In this document: positions 23,801 through 30,607 of the stretch, piece after piece
Layout: each line of letters starts with the position of its first letter
Position numbering within the stretch: position 1 is the stretch's first letter
DNA from: Labyrinthula sp. Ha
Lineage: Eukaryota; Sar; Bigyra; Labyrinthulida; Labyrinthulaceae
Assembly: GCA_015227615.1 (NCBI GenBank)
Contig: JAALGZ010000016.1
Coordinates: 186,001-250,000, forward strand
Direction of reading: 5' to 3'
DNA length: 64,000 bases
The notes under the pieces: generated by a model
What the model was told of the DNA's origin: nothing
Seen by the model: only the letters and a program-made list of their open reading frames with translations
Databases searched by the model: none
Position numbers and translations under genes: made by a program

Positions 23801-24042
23801 TTACTATGAAGTGCACCGAAGAATGCTTCATAGGTGTGAAAGGAATTCTCCCAACCAAGCTAAAGAATAAGACTATTGGGAAAGAAATACTTTATGGACA
23901 ACGAGCAGGTAATGCTAGAAAGCCGGTTGAACTTTATGAACTGATTGAAGATAATTTTGAAGTGCCTGGAAAATACCTTGAGTTGTTTGGTAGGAAGAAT
24001 AATCTACGTTTAGGTTGGACAACGGTGGGAGATGAGTTGTAA
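17875..24042 (+). CDS. Gag-Pol polyprotein with chromodomain, SANT/Myb-like and MT-A70 methyltransferase domains
   Basis: A single frame of 2055 codons. In order: a charged helical gag-like region with a Cys/His cluster near residues 240-255 (CSHDWEYGHTEGFC); a retropepsin-like region near 350-420; reverse transcriptase, about 600-830 (RFRLVVDFRPLN, QWIDDTIIMG); RNase H, about 925-1060 (IFCDACD, FTDHNNL); integrase, about 1155-1400, with an HHCC zinc region (HTHILFNHG ... CMHCQ) and catalytic core (VTDRGSHF, AGAVEVQNK); a chromodomain, about 1525-1580 (FYFNVKWRGF); a SANT/Myb-like domain, about 1640-1690 (RPNWSTFEVQALRIAVLSCG); and an MT-A70 domain, about 1870-2050, with DPPW at 1891-1894, CTEECFIGVKG and YLELFGRKNNLRLGWTTVG. 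Pol and the chromodomain are standard for chromoviruses. The last two domains are extra. What the methyltransferase modifies (DNA or RNA) cannot be read from sequence. Confidence 0.93.
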   Translation: MEQMNERSEKRLELIADRMAGRTISIHALKDFKIENLERFLYEYEVIEKDLKKFVNLKEKLGLSVFKRLDRMGKAGSNEAIIDAIRSKVRAEKVRHLAGAEKLIERHVFFQRDVIEEEAVEYLFQDIEEILSVFPEDAERKGKNIAKAIFKKLPKYIWVQEEDLTLKPSLKDGDRTELKEYILDCIPPLHIREKVKAIDFGDNTMTKVKKEPMKKKMFQIRKVEAKRIEKNTGSNLNKPLLCSHDWEYGHTEGFCYRKKAGEAARPHPGDDELKKRLDEYLRRKKQGTIPVKAAKRSPLEEEAERILGAKMVKLAEDVVYDGSEEERIRLNTVKSDYSDLFKISSIKSRAGVLVEVNGKKYDALLDLGAFKSAINYRLRSQCDEVMALEKCVRVQAAGGAIYPVWEIGRMKEVKVFSSRNQNASLVFKDVEVLILQIEEWDDFIIGNEILCRYALDPLSALEAAIQFRKDKPEDCLAKWLLRTLDVEDHNLMEVKKVSAVEKEEWPKNELKVPPLYFGEEFPAQEDFMDMEEIDIGLGADKIYTPEEEQRMKLKIEGKVKDISEVCFHDSVTWKEKFVSLFVSYFEAFGDSESPTKLSGITPIRCDLIAGTVVGMQKQIPLGQEQEDFLHTRIQQMIKSGIIYVNKNPTTAMSVLVVPKKGPKRFRLVVDFRPLNDVTQKVNNTLPRIELQLDRVRGNKWFAGFDLLSGFDYLACEPQAGEYFTFTTPWGVAYSFYGAPQGWCNTPSLFSMRQIEEVLMQIDLWPDKALQWIDDTIIMGQNMSELYSNMEKFLKQIKKKNLRLNLDMCELVSHTLTFCGREFTKEGWKFNDEYAAGLLKRVKPIYLHELAQMIYTANYISPTIPGFSRIKNIILGSHKISGKLKNLERKKILIEWSPEMEAAYDEMIAAIEASMKCTIGFYNPEEDVYIFCDACDRFYSLFISQSSEVVDVSNPFASNFRVIAMNSGAFTGSSLKWHISCKELYPVMIAIKKYPFYLRYNAREKILFTDHNNLVRILNPKEIKLKAHASRLSRWAMEFMEVNIVAHHLCGYKNIPADCLSRWLNPRYREEVEEVILQRAIFQEEERESELDFWRMLDDLHVSPRHPGSYNLIDNGWQVIDEKFIFDLQKRDMKELTELYKEEDKLFITKSLLPTIIFHTHILFNHGSKKKEIKFIKDNYILSKKVNQVFNEALTRFHKQCMHCQKPSLIVRRPLNITSWGSRAGEVLLSDFLYVNSKGWILTLVDSFTRTTILRYCAKATTDKVVSILWDWHSHFQLLPNFVLVTDRGSHFTSKVIEDYLRQSGCAHNFTATYVSPTAGAVEVQNKNILKHLRSIVSVFGLGDSDWPDILPMIQSFLNQNPLTCRGTNLSPLQLMIGAGEGKAALGSVYKDMEKRDYEKLFKAAIDLRGKIERLQEKADRCGLEHRAKVNMRKNNRGKLRPIYFSVGEYIWLSEKEVNSGKKNKVRPRWCGPYQVVECLSEHIYKVKDMDGKEKVRHSVLMIPFAPVSFLPNAATTLVFRMDKGNLEVDEFVDLCIKDEGVFYFNVKWRGFGSEHNTEEPALTMFEDLPHMVMDFCDNNQSREVSQLLDFLITVYPESEYLKVDGRMQNLYAVSVEEKTSFCEKLVYGKIFIDEQGATNRPNWSTFEVQALRIAVLSCGFGNFEKIQAYVPGKSKQNIYTKLQRMVGRQSLKVYHGLHLDVMKLKDDNLKYKGVDYFVQRKQLSDKVVEKKKWFFKWRYLKESEENKKKFENKFIEVHDLTSADGVKILLTRVDVYEGEKWCGFPRYNGTITDFKIYLKDLWGKLKCREKDIQLKLDDLKIHVNNAEELENVVFGCQVNETAVNNLLEICCKELNFVANIWKIPKNVNFVSGDVRNFLMECCEEYEVLVIDPPWNVFSSNPTRGPAVTYKTMKDVDIINLPLRNVVKNGLVFCWVVRGKEKIVERMFEENGIRYLGRLLWIKTNGRDRILSTLGNITMKCTEECFIGVKGILPTKLKNKTIGKEILYGQRAGNARKPVELYELIEDNFEVPGKYLELFGRKNNLRLGWTTVGDEL

Positions 24043-24061
24043 AAATCAGCTGAAGGGGCAG

Positions 24062-24761
24062 TGTAGTGTCGTGAGATATGTTCAGCTTTTTGGTTTTGTT
24101 ATGGAATATGTTCAAGCTCTGTTTCTTGTTGTTTTTTTATGTTTTTTTTGTATTGTTGAAAGGTAAATTGTGGTCAGAAATGAATCGGATGTTGATATAG
24201 GTGTGAAATTTCTGTGTATTCTTTACTTACGAAGGGAATATGAAGATATTATGTGGTTTTTGGTTTAATTTGAGGTGTTTTGTGGAAGTTATAGGTGATT
24301 TGGGCAAATTGGGAACCTAATTTGCAGTCTTTTCTCTTTCGTATTGTGTGATAATATTCGCCCGTGATGAGATGTAAGGGTGGTTTATTCACTGATGTTT
24401 TTATGCTATGAATTTGCATTTTGTGACATTTGGTGATATAAATTTGAAATGAGATATCGTTAGTCACGATTGAGGTGTAATAGTATAAGAGGGATTTGTA
24501 GTGAAGCTGTAGTATGTTTACCTATTGATATAGCATAACTCGGTATTAGAAATATTCTGAAATATGACATATTACCGTACTCAGAATAGTTTTTGAGAAG
24601 TTAGTTAATCGTTAATAATTGTTGTTGAAGAAAGAATAAAAAAGAAAAAAAAAAGGAAAACCAAAGAGTTATATTTTTAAGGTCCAAGACAGATACTTTA
24701 AGACCTGAGAACCTTATCCGCGGACGTGTAGTTAGTTTTTGTCGACACGTAAAACGCAATA
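24062..24761 (+). repeat. 3' LTR
   Basis: 700 bp, about five differences from the 5' LTR. It joins directly to the rest of the second DHODH gene at 24762, so any transcript started here would read into that gene. Confidence 0.93.
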
Positions 24762-24835
24762 CCGTTGGAGCAAGTTTAGGCGGTTTAACCGTTTTAACAA
24801 TATCAAATGATGAAAAAGTTTATGAAAAAATATTA

Positions 24836-25843
24836 ATGCCAATTATACATAAAACTATTGATGCAGAAACTGCTCATAAGTTAGCTGTAGAAGGATATAA
24901 GTACAACTTGTTTTTCAGAGGTGTGGACAGAACGGAAGGTTTGAAACAAACAGTATTTGGAAAAGTAATATCTTCGCCAGTTGGAATAGCTGCTGGATTT
25001 GATAAAGATGGGAAATGTGTCAAAGGATTGCATGACTCGGGATTTGGCTTTGTTGAGATTGGCAGTGTCACTCCAGAACCACAGCCAGGAAACGAAAAGC
25101 CCAGGGTATTTAGAGATGTACCGAAAAAAGCAGTAGTAAACAGATATGGTTTCAACTCAAGTGGAATAAAAAAAGTGAAACAAAATTTAATTGAGCAGAA
25201 TATTCCTGAACACATATTATTAGGAGTCAACCTAGGCAAGAATAAGACGACACCTAATGAAAAAGCCCATGAAGATTATATCAAAGGAATAAAGAGCTTT
25301 TCTGAATTAAGCTGTGTTGATTACTTTGTGATAAATATCTCTTCACCAAATACTCCAAACCTTAGGAACCTTCAAAAACAGGACTATTTGAGAGAGTTTC
25401 TTGACAGGATAACAGCTTTTAGTTCCTCGTTGAATAATAAGAAACCTATTCTGCTAAAGGTGTCACCAGATTTGAGTGAGGAAGAAGTTCTAATGATATC
25501 GGAGGTATTGAAGGGCCTGTTTGAGAAAGATAAAATTCAGGGCTTAATTGTTTCTAACACAACAAATCAAATACCAGATTACTTGAAAGAACGGGACATA
25601 TCTGGAGGTCTGAGTGGAAAACCTCTCTTTGAGAAGTCAAACAAGATATTAAAGCTATTTAGAAGTCTACTAGGAATCAATATTCTAATAGTTGGTGTTG
25701 GGGGTGTCTCTTCTGGGCAGGACGCATATGACAAAATACGCTGTGGGGCAAACTTGGTTCAAATGTACACTTTGCTGGTATACAAAGGACCTCCTGTAAT
25801 AAAAACAGTTAACAGAGAACTTGAAGATTTACTGAAGACTTAA
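24836..25843 (+). CDS. Dihydroorotate dehydrogenase, copy B, cut off from its start by the LTR element
   Basis: The body of the enzyme is intact and nearly identical to copy A, with about four amino-acid changes: Ile32 to Met, which creates the first ATG; Glu143 to Lys; Thr to Ile before NILIVG; Ser to Leu in YTLLVYK. The original start and first seven codons lie at 16866-16888, beyond the retrotransposon; coding sequence resumes at 24762. From ATG 24836 the product has 335 residues and lacks the hydrophobic N-terminal segment, so if made it should miss the mitochondrial membrane. FMN and substrate motifs and the catalytic Ser remain. Expression would need a start in the 3' LTR. It may be a recent pseudogene or an LTR-driven cytosolic form. 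Confidence 0.75.
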   Translation: MPIIHKTIDAETAHKLAVEGYKYNLFFRGVDRTEGLKQTVFGKVISSPVGIAAGFDKDGKCVKGLHDSGFGFVEIGSVTPEPQPGNEKPRVFRDVPKKAVVNRYGFNSSGIKKVKQNLIEQNIPEHILLGVNLGKNKTTPNEKAHEDYIKGIKSFSELSCVDYFVINISSPNTPNLRNLQKQDYLREFLDRITAFSSSLNNKKPILLKVSPDLSEEEVLMISEVLKGLFEKDKIQGLIVSNTTNQIPDYLKERDISGGLSGKPLFEKSNKILKLFRSLLGINILIVGVGGVSSGQDAYDKIRCGANLVQMYTLLVYKGPPVIKTVNRELEDLLKT

Positions 25844-25847
25844 GTTC

Positions 25848-26348
25848 TTATTTCTGCTTTAACTTTTCAAAGAAATCCCCTTGAATATCTTTGAGCATTA
25901 GAGCAGCCGCTGGTGGACGAATGATAACCTCTAAATCGCAAACTTTGGAATCTTCATCAACAGTTACGATGTCAACTCCTCGGATATCCATTGTTTTACC
26001 CTGACGGCTTATTTGGCAGCTGAATTCAAGCACAAACGCTTTTTTCTCGAAGTTAATGAAGGTTCTTCTGTACTTAAAGTTGGTAAATGCTTTTGTGACC
26101 CCTAGAAGTGCCATAACAGTGAAAGACTTATCTTTCCTTGTTTTCCAATACGTTGGTGCACGGAATACAATATCACTTGAAAGAAGGTTGTCCAACTTTT
26201 TCAACATGAGTTTGTTGTCGACGTTGACTGAGAAGCCATAGTCGATTGTCTCGTGCCAAATTTTCAGTGCTCTTTCTACAATATCCTTGTTTCCCTTAGT
26301 TTCCTCACTGGTTAACTGAGTATGAAGTCTGTTTACCCTGCTGCTCAT
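25848..26348 (-). CDS. Small NTF2/SnoaL-like fold protein, copy B
   Basis: 166 residues from ATG 26348 (MSSRVNRLHTQL...). The frame is open upstream to a TTG, but the paralog aligns from this ATG. Intact and clearly diverged from copy A; most changes are conservative, which suggests selection on both. It has the six extra codons (APTYWKT region, near 26140-26157) that copy A lacks. It is convergent with DHODH copy B, 4 bp away, as in copy A. Function unknown. Confidence 0.72.
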   Translation of the reverse strand: MSSRVNRLHTQLTSEETKGNKDIVERALKIWHETIDYGFSVNVDNKLMLKKLDNLLSSDIVFRAPTYWKTRKDKSFTVMALLGVTKAFTNFKYRRTFINFEKKAFVLEFSCQISRQGKTMDIRGVDIVTVDEDSKVCDLEVIIRPPAAALMLKDIQGDFFEKLKQK

Positions 26349-26519
26349 TTTTGTAACGCGTTTGTGCAACTTTCTCGTTAGAAATCCCTCACGGTAATGT
26401 CATATTATCAACCTTGAAATACGACATTCTTGGCGACTATTTTGGACACTTGAACTATCAAAGAAAATCTAGAAGCTATTGTCATAAAGTATGAACATTA
26501 GTTCCTACATTTTAGAAGT

Positions 26520-29233
26520 ATGAAATATTTATCATGGGGTATACAGAGAATTAATAATGAAACTTTGGTTTTGCAGTTTCTTGTTGTGGAGGTCTTGATT
26601 ACAAACATCAACAAACTTTGGAAGCAAACGGAAATCCGGTAGATAACAAAACTGAAAAACGTAGAATTTATGCAATTAAAATGTTTTGGTTCTCATCTCC
26701 CATTAAAGTTACAGATTTTTATAAGGAAAAAAAACCTTTAAAGTCACATGATCAACTTCAAGAGAAGTTAAGATCATTAGAAGAACAAGAAGAGATAATT
26801 ACTGAATCTATCAATGCAACAAAGAATGAAATTAAAAGGATTCAAGAGGAAAATGATGATCAATTTGAACTAGTTAACATTTTTAGAGAATCATTATTTG
26901 ATACGGGAGCTCTTCAAAGAACGAAAACCTATGTTCCTGATTCACGTATTCTACCTGCTCCTTTGTTCTCCATGGAACTCAAAGCAGATGAAAATGAACT
27001 CATTAATAGATTCACACGCAAGGATAGAGATGAACAAAAAAAGGAAGATGAAGCTTTGATAAGAAAAAAACTCAACCTATCTACTGCTGAAATAGATCAA
27101 ATAAGGAGTCATGGAAACGAGCAATCCACAGGAACAAAATTCGTTCTTCTTAATTCTGGTTTACCTTTCGGAAAAATAAAAAAAAATGCCTCGACCAAAA
27201 AAAGACCAAGAAAAATTGTTTTTAAAAGTTCTCAAGAAAAAGAAGAATGTGGTCTATGTAATGCAGATGAGAAGAGTTTGTTTTCACCATTGAGAAAACA
27301 GAAATTAAAAAATGATCTTTTTGCATCAGTGGAAAAAGTAAAAACCGTGAATGAAAAGGTTAAAAAGGATATACTCAAAGCAAAAAATAATCTCACACTT
27401 CAAGAACTTCAAAGTATCAAAACAAAAATATTTCTCAGGAATTATGGCCTTGGATGCTTGAAGAAGCTCCTAGGAAACTTAAGCCGTAATAAAATGAAAA
27501 ACGCCTTTTTTCTTTGGAAAAAGAACTCAGCCAAAATTAAAAAGGCAGAAACTAAAGCAGAATATAATAGAATGCAAGCAAGCTGCATTGTCAAACGAAT
27601 ATTTTTAATCGTGAAGATTCGAAGATCTCAGTATGCATTTGAAACATGGATTCACTTTGTTGAACATCTTCGCCAAGCCATATATACAAAGCATCTTTGC
27701 AAAAATGCAACCATTATTCAATGCTTTATACGCAGTATTAATGCAATTGAGTTGGTCAAGAATATAAAGCTAAAGAAGCGAATGGAAATAGAACGGAATT
27801 CTGCCACTTGTATTCAAAGGGGATATAGATGCCACAAGTCGAGAAAGAAGGGGGCTTTCTTACTAGAAATTCGTATTGTGAATGAAGCGGCAAAAAGAAT
27901 CCAACAAAATTTCAAGAGAAAGAAAAATAACCGAGGCTTTTTCCTAGCTTTAGAACAGATTAGGAAGGAAAGATCTGCGGCTATTATACTGCAGTGCCGC
28001 ATCAGACAAAGAAATGCTAAGAAATGTAAAAGAATACTTGTAGAAGAGAGACGTCAGGAGAAAGCAATTATTTTGCAATGTTTTGCGAGAAGAGTTATTT
28101 CTAGAGGAAGAGTTAAGAAACAAAAGCATTTGCGATGGATTGGACAGTTTGCAGTAGTAATCCAAAAATATGTTAGAAGATTATTGAGTCAGAGATTGGT
28201 AAAAAGATTAAGAGCAGAAGAGGTGAAAAGAAGAAGGGAACTTGAAGTAGCGTGTATAAAGGTTCAGAGAGTCTACAGAGGTCATGAAGGAAGAAAGGAG
28301 ATCAAGTTACTTGAAATTGCAATAGAACAAAAAATGAAAGAAAAAATTAAAAACGTTATAATTGTGCAATCACTTGTCAGAAGAAAATTAGCTAAACATT
28401 TGGTTGCCAAGAGAAAAATGGAAATTACAGAAGAGTTTTGTTCTCTAGCAAGAGAATGGATCGAAGTGAAAGATGAAGAAAGAAATAAGTTCAAGTTTAA
28501 GAATATTGAAAAAGGAGTTTTCAGTGCTGATCCTCCAAGTATAGGATATACAACATTTGAAGGATCTTTGCAGTTGAAGGACGGGCGACGGATTAAGGAT
28601 CCAGAGGTTGTAATGGAGGAAGAGAGAGTAGCAAAGCTTCAAAAATGTTTGGAATGTGAAACTTCTCCTGCTACAAGGATATGTAAACAGTGTGAAGAAG
28701 TTTTTTGTAACGACTGCTTTAGAAAGATACATTCAAAAGGAAAGTACAGAATTCACATTTACGAATGGTTTCAAGATGGAAACGAGGATGTTGATAATCC
28801 TCTTCAAGGCCAAGACGGTAATCTCACAGTTGAGGCCGATGAGATCTCTCAAGAAATAGAAGCAAATCCTTGGATTGAGTTGTTTGATGATGCAAGTCAA
28901 GCCCCGTACTGGTCAAACAACGTTACAGGTGAGACTACTTGGTTTAATCCATATATGCCTTCCAATTATTATGCAGATTATTATCCACAAGCGATGAGCC
29001 AACAAATGTATACTGGAGTAGATCCCACACAAGGGCAATGGCAGCAGCATGTAGATCAAGAGTCTATGCAGCCCTTTTGGTATAACTTGTATACAGGTGA
29101 ATCAACTTGGGAAAACCCTTTACAGCAACAACATGTTAGTTATTGGGAAGAGCATTTAGATGAAGCATCTGGAATGGCTTACTACTATAACTCTTTGACG
29201 GGTGAGTCCACATGGGAAAAACCTAATTTGTAA
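26520..29233 (+). CDS. IQ-motif, B-box and triple WW-domain protein, one 38-nt intron
   Basis: The probable start is ATG 26520: six codons and one base, then an intron (26539-26576), then a frame open to TAA at 29233, giving 891 residues. Without the intron no upstream ATG joins the frame. The N-terminal third is charged and helical (coiled coil near KLRSLEEQEEIITESINATK). Residues about 385-605 hold around eight IQ-type calmodulin or light-chain sites (for example CIQRGYRCHKSRKKG, VIQKYVRRLLSQR, VQRVYRGHEGRKE). A B-box-like zinc finger follows at about 698-735 (CLECETSPATRICKQCEEVF). Three WW domains close the protein (about 769-798, 826-855 and 861-890), each with W...GE(T/S)TW..P, which bind Pro-rich ligands. 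Probably a cytoskeletal or ciliary scaffold; that role is inferred from architecture only. Confidence 0.88.
26539..26576 (+). other. 38-nt intron
   Basis: GTATAC at the donor and TTTTGCAG at the acceptor. Removal joins ATG 26520 to the long frame (TGG G|TT TCT). Size and sites match the introns at 37752-37781 and 51419-51449. Confidence 0.8.
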
Positions 29234-29331
29234 CTCCAAACAGTTAGATGTTAAACTCACTGCTTTGCAAGGACTGGGCACAACCCAATGCGAGCACCCA
29301 TCGCTTTCCTTACACAGCAGCTATAACGTAC

Positions 29332-30066
29332 TTACTTGATGTACTCTTTTTTCTGCAAGTAGTCGCTCTCGTTCTCAATTGGACTTGGTTCCAACGCCTT
29401 TTCTGGCCACAAATCTGGACTCAAGAATCCATAACTAGCTTTCAAAGCATAGAATCCAGCTTTTAGAAAGTTACCCATGGTTCTTGTATGTCCTCTGGCA
29501 GAACTGTAACAGTCAGAAACTCCTGCCATGTCTAATAACTTTCTAGTTGCTGGAGCCGCGACTAATCCAGTACCTCTTGGAGCAGGGATGAATCTCACTC
29601 TTACAGATCCACATTTTCCGGTAACCTTGCATGGCACAGTGTGAGGAGCTCCAACTCTGTTTCCCCAATAGCCTCTTCTTACAGGAACAAGGGATAGCTT
29701 GGCGTTAATGATGGCTCCTCTGATTGCAGTAGCAACTTCTGCAGAGCACTTTACTCCTAAGCCAACGTGACCGTTGTGATCTCCAACAGCGACAAATGCT
29801 TTGAATCTTGTTCTCTGACCTGCGGTGGTTTGTTTCTGAACAGGCATGATTTTCATAACTTCTTCTTTCAAGCTTTCTCCAAGTAGTTTGTCTATAATTT
29901 GGTACTCTTTGACTGGAAGCGAGTGTTCATAAACTTCTTTGAATGTTGTGATTTTTCCTGCTTTTACTAATCTTCCAAGCTTGGTGACTGGAATCCAATC
30001 ATCTTTTGGGTTGCGGCGACCTCTGCCGCCTCTTCCGCGTCCAAATCCGCCTCTTCTGTCTGACAT
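29332..30066 (-). CDS. RPS2: 40S ribosomal protein S2 (uS5)
   Basis: A 244-residue protein of the small ribosomal subunit, in the decoding region and needed for accurate translation. It starts with the RGG-rich tail typical of eukaryotic S2 ([15 protein letters not shown]), followed by the N-terminal uS5 domain ([39 protein letters not shown]) and the C-terminal domain ([38 protein letters not shown]). Length and motifs fit the family and no intron is needed. It is convergent with the IQ/WW gene (99 bp apart) and divergent from the small secreted protein. Confidence 0.97.
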   Translation of the reverse strand: MSDRRGGFGRGRGGRGRRNPKDDWIPVTKLGRLVKAGKITTFKEVYEHSLPVKEYQIIDKLLGESLKEEVMKIMPVQKQTTAGQRTRFKAFVAVGDHNGHVGLGVKCSAEVATAIRGAIINAKLSLVPVRRGYWGNRVGAPHTVPCKVTGKCGSVRVRFIPAPRGTGLVAAPATRKLLDMAGVSDCYSSARGHTRTMGNFLKAGFYALKASYGFLSPDLWPEKALEPSPIENESDYLQKKEYIK

Positions 30067-30202
30067 ATTTTCTTATTTTTGGGTGCTTTCCTTTTTGGTT
30101 GGTTTATGAAACCTTAGTTTTTGTGGTAATGCAATATTAGAATAATCTTGTAGGGTAATTTTCTCAATCTCTAGCGGTTGAATTTATTAAGAAACATTGG
30201 GA
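30067..30202. promoter_or_regulatory. Divergent promoter between RPS2 and the small secreted protein
   Basis: 136 bp separate the two start codons. It is T-rich on the plus strand with no CRE-like or GGCC-palindrome site. A promoter role is inferred from position only. Confidence 0.35.
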
Positions 30203-30607
30203 ATGAGAAGCTTAATACAAAAGCTCGTTCTTACGGCACTAATGAATTTATCCTTGGTCTTGGGGCAGAACGAAGAACTACCTCCAGAATTGGAAAAAGT
30301 AATGGATCCAAATTTTCTTGTAAACATGGAGAGGGAAAACCAAAATCTTTTACTCCTTCAGGCCGAGGAAAAAGCTAGAGAGTTTGATGAGTTTTCTACT
30401 GGACTCATAAACCAAGCTGAAATAGAATCCGGGAAAATCGCAAAAGAACTAGTTGAAAATCGAGAGCATAATGCTAAGATAAAAGAAATCAGACAGGAAG
30501 AATACCTAAAGGAACAAGAGCGAGTTTTGGAAATGCTTGATGAGGGTAGAGAAAGGGCAGAGAGGCAAGTGCTAAAAAGTAGAAAAGTTAATGAGAAATA
30601 CCTATAG
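30203..30607 (+). CDS. Small secreted or lumenal coiled-coil protein
   Basis: 134 residues from ATG 30203 (a TTG two codons upstream is less likely). The N-terminus is a signal peptide with probable cleavage after LSLVLG (MRSLIQKLVLTALMNLSLVLG|QNEELPP). The rest is highly charged and helical (NLLLLQAEEKAREFDEF, KEIRQEEYLKEQERVLEMLD, ERAERQVLKSRKV) with no Cys, so a coiled coil in the secretory pathway or outside the cell is likely. I do not recognise a family. Confidence 0.75.
   Translation: MRSLIQKLVLTALMNLSLVLGQNEELPPELEKVMDPNFLVNMERENQNLLLLQAEEKAREFDEFSTGLINQAEIESGKIAKELVENREHNAKIKEIRQEEYLKEQERVLEMLDEGRERAERQVLKSRKVNEKYL

Larger units (their letters stand above)
16889..24761 (+). mobile_element. 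LTR retrotransposon, Ty3/gypsy with chromodomain, SANT and MT-A70 methyltransferase; looks whole
   Basis: Two 700-bp LTRs (16889-17588 and 24062-24761) flank one long coding region. The element sits in the second DHODH gene just after the start; ACCGT (or CCGT, depending on where the LTR is ended) is repeated at both sides, as expected for Ty3/gypsy integration. The LTRs start TG. I count about five differences between them, near 0.7 percent, so the insertion is recent relative to the decayed elements in this window. The element looks whole, with no break seen in its main frame. It lies in the same direction as DHODH. An old decayed relative lies at about 5.1-9.9 kb. Confidence 0.95.
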
